From NCBI RefSeq assembly GCF_007746075.1, contig NZ_CP036339.1, positions 1,636,856 through 1,700,855 of the forward strand: 64,000 nucleotides of DNA, read 5' to 3'. This document shows, piece after piece, positions 1 through 8,879 of this stretch. How positions within the stretch are numbered: position 1 is the stretch's first letter; each line of letters starts with the position of its first letter. The position numbers and the translations under genes are program-made. The stretch is from Lacipirellula limnantheis. GTDB lineage: Bacteria > Planctomycetota > Planctomycetia > Pirellulales > Lacipirellulaceae. Under the pieces are notes generated by a model that was not told where the DNA came from, searched no databases, and was given only the letters and a program-made list of their open reading frames with translations.

Positions 1-513
1 AATCAAACCAAGGGGGACAACCGCCACGACTCGCTTGTCCCCGCAATGAGCACGTTGGTGATTATTGCTCACGTCAAGGATGGCGCCGACTTGGCTCGCC
101 AGAATCGGCTGCCCGATTCGATTATCGACTTCATTCAGCAGCACCACGGGACGACGCTGGTCGAGTACTTTTACCGGCAAGCGAATCAGAAGAAGGTGCA
201 GGAAAACCCCGAGGGGGGCGCGCTGGACGAAAGTTCGTTCCGTTACCCCGGACCGAAGCCGCAAACGCGCGAGGCGGGGGTTTTGATGCTGGCGGACGCC
301 GTGGAAAGTGCTAGCCGCGTGCTGAAAGAGCCGACGGCGTCGCGAATCGAGAACCTCGTGCACGAAATCTCGATGAAACGGCTGCTCGACGGGCAGTTTG
401 ACGAAAGCGGGTTGACGCTCGAAGATATCCGCAAAATTGGCGAGAGCTTGGTAAAATCACTGACCGCCGTGTATCACGGTCGAGTGAAGTATCCCGACCA
501 GGAAACTGCCTAA
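1..513 (+). CDS. PgpH/YqfF-type HD-domain phosphodiesterase, C-terminal part (5' truncated by window)
   Basis: The frame is open from base 1, so this is the last 170 residues of a longer gene. The visible part matches the end of 7TM-HD (PgpH/YqfF) proteins: the segment IIDFIQQHHGTTLVEYFY, the FRYPGPKPQTREAGVLMLAD block and the DGQFDESGLTLEDI segment all belong to the HD hydrolase domain. Family members are membrane-anchored and hydrolyse cyclic di-AMP in Firmicutes; whether the planctomycete protein acts on c-di-AMP is unproven. ybeY and a CorC-like gene follow closely on the same strand, the usual pgpH-ybeY order. The membrane part and the first HD metal ligands lie outside the window. Confidence 0.88.
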   Translation, partial: NQTKGDNRHDSLVPAMSTLVIIAHVKDGADLARQNRLPDSIIDFIQQHHGTTLVEYFYRQANQKKVQENPEGGALDESSFRYPGPKPQTREAGVLMLADAVESASRVLKEPTASRIENLVHEISMKRLLDGQFDESGLTLEDIRKIGESLVKSLTAVYHGRVKYPDQETA

Positions 514-534
514 GTTGCAGTCGTCACGCGCCGC

Positions 535-1077
535 ATGAACCCTTTCCGCCCGCATGAAGCCACCGCCGACGATCAGGAACCTCCTGTACGTCGGCATCAG
601 ATCTCGCTCACCAACCAGACGGCGACGCCCGTCGACGCCGAGCAAATCGAACGGGCGATCCGCTGGGCGCTGGCCGACTCGGCTTACGACGAAGCAAGCG
701 TTAGCGTCGCGATCGTCGACGACGACGCGATCCACGAGCTCAATCGGCAATTCCTGGCGCACGATTACCCGACAGACGTTCTGAGCTTCACGCTGGAGGA
801 CGACCCGCCGCGGTTAGAAGGCGAGATCGTCGTCAGCGTCGACACGGCGAGACAGAATGCCGAGGAGGCGGGCTGGACCGCGGCCGACGAACTGCTTTTG
901 TACGTCATTCACGGCGCCCTGCACCTGGCGGGCTATCTCGACAAGTCGCCCGAGGACTGCGCCGAAATGAGGGCGGCCGAGGCGGCAGTCCTCGATCGGC
1001 TTGGGGTGAGGCGTTCGCCGACCGATGGTCGCTGGTCGTTCGACGGCGCGGACGTGCAGGAGGGGCCGCTGTCGTGA
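535..1077 (+). CDS. ybeY: Endoribonuclease YbeY (rRNA maturation factor)
   Basis: 180 residues; YbeY processes the 16S rRNA 3' end and takes part in ribosome quality control in the cytoplasm. Family blocks are present: VAIVDDDAIHELNRQFL, then TDVLSFTLED, then the metal site HGALHLAGY. In the usual zinc motif three histidines are spaced 0, 4 and 10; here the first two are present but position 10 is Asp, in the LDKSPED context. The first 20 or so residues are a non-conserved extension, so a later start is possible. It starts 21 bases after the HD-domain gene, and its stop overlaps the GTG start of the next gene by four bases, which indicates translational coupling. Confidence 0.9.
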   Translation: MNPFRPHEATADDQEPPVRRHQISLTNQTATPVDAEQIERAIRWALADSAYDEASVSVAIVDDDAIHELNRQFLAHDYPTDVLSFTLEDDPPRLEGEIVVSVDTARQNAEEAGWTAADELLLYVIHGALHLAGYLDKSPEDCAEMRAAEAAVLDRLGVRRSPTDGRWSFDGADVQEGPLS

Positions 1078-2372
1078 CTGCGGACTTGCTGCTAGCGATC
1101 AGCATGGGAGCCCTCGCGGCAACGGCGATCGTCAACCTTGGGGTGCGAGCGCTGCGTGAATTCTCGCGCCACGATCTGGCCGAGGTTTGCACGCGCCGCG
1201 GCAAACCGGAGCGTTTCGGCGAGATCCTGCGAAATCACGACGAGGTGGCGCTCGGCGTCGAAATGTTGTCAGCCTTCACGGGGGTCCTCGGCATCATCAC
1301 CGGGGCGGCGTGGGCGGCAGAGCATTGGGATTTCTCCTTAACCGCGTCGATTGGCAAATTGCTTCTTACCTCCCTCCTGCTTGGACTAGTCTTTGTCACC
1401 GTGCGAACTTGGGCGCCTTGGGCGGGAGCACGGCTATTCGGCGAGGGATTTCTCTTTCGCACCTGGCCGATGTGGCGGGCCCTATCGGCGCTGACCCTGC
1501 CATTGGTGTGGGGGGCGCAGGCATTCGATGCGGTGCTCCATCGCATCGTCGGTCGCGAGCCGCAGAAAGTCGACGAGCAAGCGATCGAAGAGGAAATTCG
1601 CACGATTGTGAGCGAGGGGCACCGCGGCGGCCTGCTGGAGGACGAGGCGCGCGAAATGATCGAAGGGGTGATCGACCTGGGCGACGCCTACGTCTCGCAG
1701 ATCATGACGCCGCGCACCGACATGAACATGGTGCAGGCCGATTTGCCGTGGGACGAACTGCTGTCCGAGGTGATTGAGTCGGGGCACACGCGCATCCCCG
1801 TGTACGACAAGACGCGCGACGATATCGTGGGGCTGCTCTACAGCAAGGATCTGCTGCCGGAACTTGCCACGGGCGACGCCGCCTCACGCACGCCCATCCG
1901 CGATCTGGTGCGCAAGCCGCTGTTTGTGCCCGAAACCAAGGCGGTGAACGATCTGTTGCAGATGTTCCAGCAGTTGCGCACGCACATCGCCATCGTGCTC
2001 GATGAGTATGGCGGCGTCTCCGGGCTCGTCACCATCGAGGACGTACTGGAAGAAATCGTCGGCGAGATCGACGACGAGTACGATCCCGAGTCGGTGGAGG
2101 AGATTCGCCGGATCGATCAGGACACGGTGGAGGCCCTTGGCCGGACCCACATCGACGAGATCAACGAGGAGATGAACCTAGAACTCCCGGAAGACGGCGA
2201 TTACGACACGATCGGCGGCTTGGTGTTCTCGGAAATGGGGCGGATTCCGCAGACGGGCGAAGAGATTGTCTGGCAGGACAAGGTGCGGATTGTCGTGCTC
2301 GAGGCAACGCGCCGCCGGATTGATCGGGTGCGCGTCGAACGGTTGACGAGCGGCCAGCGCGAGAGCGCTTGA
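1074..2372 (+). CDS. CorC/HlyC-family transporter-associated membrane protein with CBS pair
   Basis: 432 residues. The N-terminal 150 carry several hydrophobic segments, shorter and more divergent than a standard DUF21 domain. Two CBS domains follow (about 200-325), marked by SQIMTPRTDMNMV, TRIPVYDKTRDDIVGLLY and IAIVLDEYGGVSGLVTIEDV, then a CorC_HlyC domain ending in KVRIVVLEATRRRIDRVRV. Proteins of this family are linked to magnesium/cobalt efflux and ion homeostasis; haemolysin is a historical label. The GTG start overlaps the ybeY stop, and ybeY-corC adjacency is common in many phyla. The transported ion cannot be told from sequence. Confidence 0.88.
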   Translation: MTADLLLAISMGALAATAIVNLGVRALREFSRHDLAEVCTRRGKPERFGEILRNHDEVALGVEMLSAFTGVLGIITGAAWAAEHWDFSLTASIGKLLLTSLLLGLVFVTVRTWAPWAGARLFGEGFLFRTWPMWRALSALTLPLVWGAQAFDAVLHRIVGREPQKVDEQAIEEEIRTIVSEGHRGGLLEDEAREMIEGVIDLGDAYVSQIMTPRTDMNMVQADLPWDELLSEVIESGHTRIPVYDKTRDDIVGLLYSKDLLPELATGDAASRTPIRDLVRKPLFVPETKAVNDLLQMFQQLRTHIAIVLDEYGGVSGLVTIEDVLEEIVGEIDDEYDPESVEEIRRIDQDTVEALGRTHIDEINEEMNLELPEDGDYDTIGGLVFSEMGRIPQTGEEIVWQDKVRIVVLEATRRRIDRVRVERLTSGQRESA

Positions 2373-2573
2373 GCCGCCGGAGCCCTTGCAGAGGCCGCCG
2401 TAATACGTTGATGTTGCTAGCGTCGGCCGCGCCGCCTGCGCGGCCAATGTTGCGATCATCGTTCTGACCTTGACCCGCGTCGCCGTGGCGCCGTACTGTC
2501 CCGCGGCCAATTTCCCGGGCGGTCGCGCGCATCGTCGGGGGCGGGTCGAACCTCGTCTGCACCAATATTGCCC

Positions 2574-4001
2574 ATGCCTAGCACCAGACCGTTGCTTTCG
2601 GCGTTCACAGCCGTCGCGCTGCTCACGGTCGGCGGCTGCGCGGCCCTCCACCTGCCGGCGCCGCGGGCGCCGTGGTCCGGCGATCCGAACGCGCCGGTCG
2701 GGACAGCCGACTGGTGGAAGGCCCACAAGAAGAAAGCCGTGTTTGAGCCGGGCAAAGGCCACCAGGTGGCGGGCGTCGAGGGATACTTCGACGACCAGGG
2801 GCGTCCGATCAACGCCAAAGTGCAAAAGGTCGTCACGAAGGCAGATGACGGCGGCGGTCTGCTCGGCGATACCAGTTTCAAGGAACGGGTTAGCGGCCTG
2901 AAAGAGCAGGTCGGGCTGGGGCCCGATCAAGCGCAGGCGCAGAAGGATTTTGACGAGGCGGAGACGCTCTTCCGCCGCGAGGAATATGGCGACGCGGCGA
3001 AACTGTACAAAAAGGCGTTCAAGGCTTGGCCTGACTCGCAACTCGAACAAGACGCAATGTTCAAGCAGGCCGAAGCGCTCTTCTACGCCGCTAACTACTC
3101 GAAGTCGAGCAACGCGTATGAGGCGCTGATCCGCAAGTATCCGAATTCGCCGCATCTCGACAAGGTGATCACGCGCCAGTTCTCCATCGCTCGTTACTGG
3201 GAGCAGTATCACAACTACAATCCTAATTGGCTGACGACGCCAAACTTCATCGATCGCACCCGACCGCTGTTCGACACCATTGGTCGCTCGATGAAGAACT
3301 ATGAGAACATTCGCCTCAACGATCCGACCGGCCCGCTCGCCGACGACGCGATCATGGCGATGGGCAATTCGTATTTTCTGCGTGGGCGATACGGCGACGC
3401 CGACATGCAATACGAGCTGCTGCGGAAGGAGTACCCGCGCAGCGATCATCAGTACGATGCGCATATCCTTGGTTTGCAGTGCAAGCTCCGCAAATATCAG
3501 GGGCCGAGTTACGACGGCACGCCGTTGGAAGAGGCGCAGGTCCTGGTGAAGCAGCTCAAGGTGCAATTCAACGGCCAACTCGACGACGACCAGCGGCAGC
3601 GACTCGCGGAAGTCGACGGGATGTTGAAAAAGGAAATCGCCACGCGCGACTTCCAGATGGCCCAACACTTCGACGGCATCGAAGAGTACGGCTCGGCTCG
3701 CCTCTATTACGCCCGCGTGATGAAGGAATACCCGCAGACGCCGCTCGCCGACCAGTCGAAGATTCGACTGGCTGAGATCGGCGGCGAGCCTGACCGGCCC
3801 ACGTCGATGATCGAGCCCGTGCTGAAACTCTTGCCGGAGAACGCCGAGCGGGCGGCGATCGCGCAGGTGCCGCTGATCGAGCCGAAGGCGACGCCGGCTT
3901 CGCCGTCGGGACCAGTCCGTTCGGGAATCATGACAGCTACTGGCCAGCAGCCGGCAAGCCAACCGGGGGATGGATCGAATGATCCGACCATCCGCCGCTA
4001 G
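2574..4001 (+). CDS. BamD-like tetratricopeptide lipoprotein
   Basis: 475 residues. The N-terminus is a lipoprotein signal ending in the lipobox LTVGGC, so the mature protein should be lipid-anchored. From about residue 125 there are TPR-like helices of the outer-membrane-lipoprotein type, for example AETLFRREEYGDAAKLYKKA and ALFYAANYSKSSNAYEALI, resembling BamD/YfiO and CpoB. A likely role is docking in outer-membrane protein assembly. The next gene, lptE-like, overlaps its 3' end by 32 bases, which suggests an envelope-biogenesis operon. ATG at 2574 is preferred over an in-frame TTG two codons upstream. It is much longer than proteobacterial BamD (about 245), so the role is inferred. Confidence 0.75.
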   Translation: MPSTRPLLSAFTAVALLTVGGCAALHLPAPRAPWSGDPNAPVGTADWWKAHKKKAVFEPGKGHQVAGVEGYFDDQGRPINAKVQKVVTKADDGGGLLGDTSFKERVSGLKEQVGLGPDQAQAQKDFDEAETLFRREEYGDAAKLYKKAFKAWPDSQLEQDAMFKQAEALFYAANYSKSSNAYEALIRKYPNSPHLDKVITRQFSIARYWEQYHNYNPNWLTTPNFIDRTRPLFDTIGRSMKNYENIRLNDPTGPLADDAIMAMGNSYFLRGRYGDADMQYELLRKEYPRSDHQYDAHILGLQCKLRKYQGPSYDGTPLEEAQVLVKQLKVQFNGQLDDDQRQRLAEVDGMLKKEIATRDFQMAQHFDGIEEYGSARLYYARVMKEYPQTPLADQSKIRLAEIGGEPDRPTSMIEPVLKLLPENAERAAIAQVPLIEPKATPASPSGPVRSGIMTATGQQPASQPGDGSNDPTIRR

Positions 4002-4515
4002 TGCAGTTTGGCTGCTCGCGCTGGTGTGTCTCGTCGCGCCGGGCTGCGCGGCTTACCGCGTTGGCAGCGAGACGCTCTACGCCCCCGACGTCGCGACTGT
4101 TTACGTTCCGATGATCGAATCAGACAGCTTCCGCCGCGATCTGGGCGAGCGGCTCACCGAAGCGGTGATCAAGGAAATCGAACTGAAGACGCCGTACAAG
4201 GTGGTCGGGACCCCTGACGCCGACAGTATTCTCTCCGCTCGTTTGATGGGCGAACGCAAGCTGCTGGAATTCGAGAATCAGAACGACGACCCCCGTGCGC
4301 TGGAGTATAACCTCACCGCTCAGGTGACATGGCTCAATCGCCGTCGTCAGCCGCTGGCGCCGGTGAATGCGATTCCGCTGGCGGCCGATTTCATTCCGAT
4401 GACGCAGACAGGGACGATGCTGCCCGAGCCGGGGCAATCCGACGCCAGCGCTCAACAGCAGGCGATCCAACGGCTGGCGGAGCAGATCGTCGCCACGATG
4501 GAAGAGCCCTGGTAG
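3970..4515 (+). CDS. lptE: LptE-family lipopolysaccharide-assembly lipoprotein
   Basis: 181 residues with a lipoprotein signal (LLALVCLVAPGC) and the LptE signature: AYRVGSETLYAPDVATVYVPM, then RRDLGERLTEAVIKEIE, then an alternating beta-strand region (ALEYNLTAQVTWLNR). LptE plugs the LptD barrel that inserts LPS into the outer leaflet. The start overlaps the preceding TPR lipoprotein; ATG at 3979 is an alternative that still keeps the signal peptide. No lptD is visible in the window. The family assignment rests on pattern only. Confidence 0.75.
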   Translation: MDRMIRPSAASAVWLLALVCLVAPGCAAYRVGSETLYAPDVATVYVPMIESDSFRRDLGERLTEAVIKEIELKTPYKVVGTPDADSILSARLMGERKLLEFENQNDDPRALEYNLTAQVTWLNRRRQPLAPVNAIPLAADFIPMTQTGTMLPEPGQSDASAQQQAIQRLAEQIVATMEEPW

Positions 4516-4590
4516 CCGCAGCTTGCCGGCGAACCTGTTTGGGTGGCGCAGTCGGTGGAACGAACGAGCGTTGCTTGTTACGCTCGGTGC

Positions 4591-5508
4591 ATGAGTTCCC
4601 CTCCTCCAACCGACCGATCCCTGAACTTCCGATATCCGCAGCGAGCGTCCAATTGGCAGTTGCGCACCCGCACGCTTCAATTCGGACGCCGGCCGCTGCT
4701 GATGGGGGTGATCAACGTCACGCCCGACAGTTTTTCCGATGGGGGGCGATTTCTGGCCGCCGAGGCAGCGGTGGATCAGGGGAGGAAACTGGCGGCCGAG
4801 GGAGCAGACTTGCTCGATATCGGCGGCGAGAGCACGCGGCCCTACGCCGACGTGGTGGCAACCGAGGAAGAGCTGCGGCGCGTCGTGCCAGTGATCGCGC
4901 AGTTGGCCCGCGAAGTTAGTATCCCGATTTCGATCGACACGAGCAAAGCAGCGGTGGCTCGCGCGGCGCTGGCGGCGGGGGCGGAATTGATCAACGATGT
5001 GACGGGACTCGCAGGAGATCCCGCGATGATCGGCGTCGCGCATGAAACGAAGGCGGGCGTCTGCGCGATGCACATGCAGGGGACGCCGCAGACGATGCAG
5101 GACGATCCTCGCTACGGCAACGTCGTCGAGGAAATCTTTGAGTACCTCAAGCAGCGGCGCGACGCGTTGCTGGCGGCGGGAATCGAGCGGGAGCGAATCT
5201 GTCTCGATCCGGGGATCGGCTTCGGGAAGACGCACCAGCACAACATCACCCTGATGGCCCACTGTGGGCGGTTCCATGAACTGGGGGCGCCCGTGCTGGT
5301 GGGGCATTCGCGGAAAGGTTTCCTGGCCAAGTTGCTGAGGGACAAGGAGGCCGATCGCGACGCGGCGACGGCGGGTTCGGCGTTGGCGCTCGCCAGCCAG
5401 GGCGTGCAGGTGATTCGGGTGCACAACGTGCGGATGGTTCGCGAGGCGCTGCTGGCGTTTGAGGCTTGCGGCGGGATTGACGGGCACGAACGCGTGCTGG
5501 CGCCTTAA
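4591..5508 (+). CDS. folP: Dihydropteroate synthase
   Basis: 305 residues. It condenses 6-hydroxymethyl-dihydropterin pyrophosphate with p-aminobenzoate in folate synthesis. Hallmarks are LMGVINVTPDSFSDGG (substrate loop 1), DIGGESTRPYA, SIDTSKAAVARAAL, INDVTGL, CAMHMQGTPQTMQ, ICLDPGIGFGK and VGHSRKGFL, all in the expected order of the TIM barrel. The ATG at 4591 is chosen because the 16 codons upstream in the same frame show no family similarity. It lies 75 bases after lptE on the same strand. Confidence 0.96.
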   Translation: MSSPPPTDRSLNFRYPQRASNWQLRTRTLQFGRRPLLMGVINVTPDSFSDGGRFLAAEAAVDQGRKLAAEGADLLDIGGESTRPYADVVATEEELRRVVPVIAQLAREVSIPISIDTSKAAVARAALAAGAELINDVTGLAGDPAMIGVAHETKAGVCAMHMQGTPQTMQDDPRYGNVVEEIFEYLKQRRDALLAAGIERERICLDPGIGFGKTHQHNITLMAHCGRFHELGAPVLVGHSRKGFLAKLLRDKEADRDAATAGSALALASQGVQVIRVHNVRMVREALLAFEACGGIDGHERVLAP

Positions 5509-5538
5509 AACGGCGCCACGATCTCCAGGGATTAACTG

Positions 5539-5625
5539 TGGGAGGGGTCTCCGCCCCCGATGCTGCTTGAAGCGGCCATCGGGGCTTTTAGTGGTGAGCG
5601 GAATCGGCGTCGGTTACGCCTCCCA
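5539..5625. repeat. Composite inverted-repeat element between folP and proA
   Basis: The outer arms TGGGAGG (5539-5545) and CCTCCCA (5619-5625) are exact complements. Inside, CCCCGATG (5555-5562) pairs with CATCGGGG (5577-5584), and GGCGT (5606-5610) pairs with ACGCC (5616-5620). Together they can fold into a multi-armed hairpin. It fills about a third of the 256-base gap between folP and proA, and there is no T-run typical of a terminator. It is probably a dispersed intergenic element; function unknown. Confidence 0.6.
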
Positions 5626-5764
5626 CTGGGCGATTTGCTCGGCGGCCACGAACACAACGGAGCGGACACGCGCCGCCCGCAGTCATTATCCGCGTTGACC
5701 CAACTTCCCTATCCAACGATACTTACGGAGGAATATTTTCGCCTCCAACGCTTCCCTGCCCGCC

Positions 5765-7054
5765 ATGTCGACCGTTGCCGCTCGCCCTGCCGAACAAACT
5801 AATCTCGCTGGCTACTGCCGCGACGTAGCCCAGCGCGCCAAAGCGGCGAGTGCCGAGATGGCGACGCTCAATTCGGGCGTAAAGATCAAGTGGCTCCACC
5901 GCTCGGCAGAACTGCTGCGGCAGAACGTCAAAGCGATCGAGGAAGCGAACGCCGAGGACCTGAAGGCGGCGCCCGGCTACGGGCTGACGCCAGCCGAGAT
6001 CGATCGGCTGAAGCTCAACCGCGATCGCATCGAAGCAATTGCGGCGGCGCTTGTCGAAGTGAGCAACATTCGCGACCCGATCGGTCGAGTGATCGACTCG
6101 ACGGTGCGGCCCAACGGATTGCGGATTGACAAGATTCGCGTGCCGCTGGGAGTAGTGTTCTTCATCTACGAGTCGCGCCCCAACGTTACGGCCGATGCGG
6201 CGGCGATTTGCGCGAAGGCGGGGAACGCCGTCATTCTGCGCGGCGGCAAAGAGGCGATTCACTCCAGCCGCGCCATCGTTGAGCTGCTGCAACTCGCGGC
6301 GGGCGAAGCGGGCGTGCCGGCTGATGCGGTCCAATTGGTGAGCACAACCGACCGGGCGGCCGTAGGCGAGTTCCTCGGCATGCCGGAGTTTATCGACGTC
6401 GCCATTCCACGCGGCGGCGAGGGGCTGATTCGCCGCGTCGCCGCCGAAGCGAAGATGCCGGTCATCAAGCATTTCGACGGCAATTGCCACGTCTACGTCG
6501 ATGCGGCGGCCGATTTGGAGATGGCGCGCACGATCATCGTCAACTCGAAATGCCAGCGGATGGGCGTCTGCAACACGGCCGAATCGTTGCTGGTGCACGG
6601 CGACGTCGCGGCGGAGTTTCTGCCGACGATTGCCGCTGACCTGGCGCAGCACTCGATCGAGATCCGCGGCGACGAGCGGGTGTGCGAACTGGTCGACGCC
6701 GCGAAGCCGGCGACCGAGGCCGACTACAAGGCGGAGTTTTTGGGGCCAATCATCTCGGCCTGCGTCGTTGGCTCGCTCGATGAGGCGATCGCCCACATCA
6801 ATCGCTACGGGTCGCACCACACCGATGCGATCGTGACGAACGATCTGGCGGCGTCGGAGCGGTTTGCGGCGGCGGTCGACAGTGCGGCAGTGATGATTAA
6901 CGCCAGCACGCGGTTCAACGACGGCGGCGAGTTCGGGCTGGGGGCGGAAATTGGCATCAGCACCGATAAGTTTCACGCCCGCGGGCCGTGCGGCGTCGAT
7001 GAACTGACTAGCTACAAATACGTGGTTCACGGCACGGGGCAGGTGAGAACATAA
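5765..7054 (+). CDS. proA: Gamma-glutamyl phosphate reductase (glutamate-5-semialdehyde dehydrogenase)
   Basis: 429 residues, the normal length for ProA, the second enzyme of proline synthesis (NADPH reduction of glutamyl-5-phosphate). Visible family blocks are [44 protein letters not shown], the catalytic-cysteine segment [15 protein letters not shown] and [19 protein letters not shown]. No proB is in the window, so the pathway genes are dispersed here. The ATG at 5765 gives the expected N-terminus. Confidence 0.96.
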   Translation: MSTVAARPAEQTNLAGYCRDVAQRAKAASAEMATLNSGVKIKWLHRSAELLRQNVKAIEEANAEDLKAAPGYGLTPAEIDRLKLNRDRIEAIAAALVEVSNIRDPIGRVIDSTVRPNGLRIDKIRVPLGVVFFIYESRPNVTADAAAICAKAGNAVILRGGKEAIHSSRAIVELLQLAAGEAGVPADAVQLVSTTDRAAVGEFLGMPEFIDVAIPRGGEGLIRRVAAEAKMPVIKHFDGNCHVYVDAAADLEMARTIIVNSKCQRMGVCNTAESLLVHGDVAAEFLPTIAADLAQHSIEIRGDERVCELVDAAKPATEADYKAEFLGPIISACVVGSLDEAIAHINRYGSHHTDAIVTNDLAASERFAAAVDSAAVMINASTRFNDGGEFGLGAEIGISTDKFHARGPCGVDELTSYKYVVHGTGQVRT

Positions 7055-7056
7055 TT

Positions 7057-7090
7057 GTCATCCTGAGCGGAGCGAAGGGCTCGGAATGAC
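7057..7090. repeat. GTCATCCTGAGC-type dispersed hairpin
   Basis: GTCATCCTGAGC (7057-7068) and GCTCGGAATGAC (7079-7090) form an imperfect inverted repeat (10 of 12 pairs) around GGAGCGAAGG. The same leading 12-mer, with minor changes, recurs at 12126 and 27507 in this window. It starts three bases after proA ends and lies just upstream of fliM. Confidence 0.6.
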
Positions 7091-7129
7091 CGGTTCAGCT
7101 CAAGTCAGAAAAACGCAACGGAGTGCGTG

Positions 7130-8164
7130 ATGAGCGATGTCTTAAGCCAGGCGGAAGTCGAGAACCTGCTGAACGCCATCGACGGCGGCGAGGAACCTCG
7201 CGCTGCGCCCGTCGCCGCGGCCCCGCCACGCCCCCGCGAGAAGGTGAGCGTCTATGACTTCAAGCGCCCCGAGCGCGTCGGCAAGGAGCAGATGCGCTCG
7301 CTGCAGACGATGCACGAGGGGTTCGGCCGGAATTTTGGCGCCGCTCTCTCGGCGCTGCTGCGAACCATGGTCGAAGTGAAGCTCACGAGCGTCGACCAAC
7401 TGACTTTTAGCGAGTTCGTCTTCAGCCTCGAGAATCCGACCTGCTTTAATCTGATCACGGCGGCGCCGCTGGAAGGCCAGCTGATTCTCGACATCAACCC
7501 GTCGATTCTGTTCCCCATGATCGACCGGCTGCTGGGCGGCAGCATCTCGTCGACCCCGCCGGCGCGACGACCGCTGACCGAGATCGAGCTGCGACTCGTC
7601 TCGCGCATCACCAATCTGTTTCTCAACGAGATGCAGAATGCCTGGGAGAACGTCCTGCCGCTGCAACTTTCGGTCGATCGGGTGGAAAGCAATCCGCAAC
7701 TCGTGCAGATCATCCCCGCGAACGAAGTGATCGTCCTGGTGAGCTTCGAACTGACCGTCGGCGAAATGCGCGGGATGATGAACCTCTGCATTCCGTTCAA
7801 CTCGATCGAGCGCGTCAGCGGCAAACTGAGCTCGAACAATTGGGTCAGCTATGCAAAGAAGCCTGCGAGCGCGGAGTCAATGCAACGGATCGGTTCGCGC
7901 ATTGCCGAAGCCGCGGTCGAAGTCGTGGTCGAACTCGCGTCGACGCGAATCAGCACGGCCGACATGCTCGATTTGCGGGTGGGAGACATCATCGCCAGCG
8001 AGAAGGACGTCAACGAACCCCTGGTGGTTTACGTCGAAGGAAAGCCGAAATTCCTCGCCTCGCCCGGGCAGCTGAAGGGGCGGAAGGCGATCCAGGTGAA
8101 AGGGGCGTATCAGCCCCACGACATTCGCGTGGACTTTCAGCCAAACACGACGAAGCCATCGTGA
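7130..8164 (+). CDS. fliM: Flagellar motor switch protein FliM
   Basis: 344 residues. The N-terminus MSDVLSQAEVENLLNAI is the typical FliM start, followed by YDFKRPERVGKEQMRSLQ, the CheC-like middle domain (ELRLVSRITNLFLNEMQNAW) and a C-terminal SpoA/FliN-like domain (MLDLRVGDIIASEKDVNEPLVVYVEGKPKF). FliM is part of the cytoplasmic C-ring that reverses rotation on CheY binding. ATG at 7130 has GGAG six bases upstream and is preferred to the GTG directly before it. No other flagellar gene is present in the window. Confidence 0.95.
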   Translation: MSDVLSQAEVENLLNAIDGGEEPRAAPVAAAPPRPREKVSVYDFKRPERVGKEQMRSLQTMHEGFGRNFGAALSALLRTMVEVKLTSVDQLTFSEFVFSLENPTCFNLITAAPLEGQLILDINPSILFPMIDRLLGGSISSTPPARRPLTEIELRLVSRITNLFLNEMQNAWENVLPLQLSVDRVESNPQLVQIIPANEVIVLVSFELTVGEMRGMMNLCIPFNSIERVSGKLSSNNWVSYAKKPASAESMQRIGSRIAEAAVEVVVELASTRISTADMLDLRVGDIIASEKDVNEPLVVYVEGKPKFLASPGQLKGRKAIQVKGAYQPHDIRVDFQPNTTKPS

Positions 8165-8205
8165 ACGCTTTGGCGGCTGCTAGATGCCCCGTTTGGGGGG
8201 ATGAT

Positions 8206-8234
8206 TTGACATCAAACGCTGGGCGGTTGAGAAT
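8206..8234 (+). promoter_or_regulatory. Candidate sigma-70 promoter upstream of the zinc-ribbon gene
   Basis: A perfect -35 hexamer TTGACA (8206-8211), a 17-base spacer and GAGAAT (8229-8234, four of six matches to TATAAT) lie 42 bases after the fliM stop. Transcription would begin near 8241 and leave a leader of about 280 bases before the zinc-ribbon start at 8521. The 356 bases between fliM and that start hold no convincing gene. Confidence 0.4.
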
Positions 8235-8520
8235 CTAGGAAGCGAGTCAACCTTTCGAGCTGGCTCGACCGCTTATCGACGAATTGGGCGCCCGTCGACG
8301 CTGGTGATTTCTTCACTGCTGTTTGCGGGTACGATTCGAACGCTGTGAAGAGCTTTTCAAACGTGGGTGGCCGCCAGCGGCGCTGGGCCGAGTGGGCGTT
8401 AGAATCGGAGCGCGGAAGAGGAGCGAGGGGCGCGACCGCTGACCGGTCGCGTTGAGTGATGCCGCCGGCGTCTGCCGGCGCGCGGCGCTAAGGCTTCACT
8501 TTTCCGCAGGAGACGCTCCG

Positions 8521-8877
8521 ATGGGAATCCCCGTCCACTGCCCCAACGGGCATCATTTCAGCGTCAAGGACAAGTACGCTGGCAAGAAGGGGATTTGCCC
8601 CTATTGCGAAGGACAAGTCGTGGTGCGCGTGCCCAACGTCTTGGCGCCCGAGGTGCAAAACGCTTACACCCAGGCATGCCGAGAGGAAAAGGGGCGCGTG
8701 CCGTTGAATACGGACTCTTCTGTATTCGACAGCATGCCCGACGAGGCGACGCCCAGCGCCAGCGGCAGCCACTTGGGATCGTCGGTCGTCCGGCACAACA
8801 TCCGCTGTCAGTGTGGACAGTCCGTGCCAATGTGGTTCGCAAAGTGCCCGAAGTGCGGGACGTTTATTGAACATTAA
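8521..8877 (+). CDS. Small zinc-ribbon protein
   Basis: 118 residues with two cysteine clusters. The N-terminal one is CPNGHHFSVKDKYAGKKG followed by CPYC; the C-terminal one is CQCG...CPKCG. Each looks able to bind one zinc ion. This layout (zinc ribbon, polar linker, zinc ribbon) recurs in small planctomycete proteins of unknown function. The start at 8521 is supported by AGGAG about eight bases upstream. It is convergent with the protease gene, three bases away at the 3' ends. No specific role can be given. Confidence 0.72.
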   Translation: MGIPVHCPNGHHFSVKDKYAGKKGICPYCEGQVVVRVPNVLAPEVQNAYTQACREEKGRVPLNTDSSVFDSMPDEATPSASGSHLGSSVVRHNIRCQCGQSVPMWFAKCPKCGTFIEH

Positions 8878-8879
8878 AC

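Noticed and set aside
2568..2570. TTG as start of the BamD-like gene
   Set aside because: ATG two codons later gives the same signal peptide and is the more likely start.
2178..3962. Long open frame on the minus strand opposite the BamD-like gene
   Set aside because: Arg/Leu/Val-rich shadow of a GC-rich gene; no domain, and the plus-strand gene has clear signal and TPR features.
4120..5487. Minus-strand frame opposite lptE and folP
   Set aside because: Shadow of two well-identified genes; His/Arg-rich composition typical of antisense frames.
5723..7030. Minus-strand frame opposite proA
   Set aside because: Antisense shadow; proA has all catalytic motifs on the other strand.
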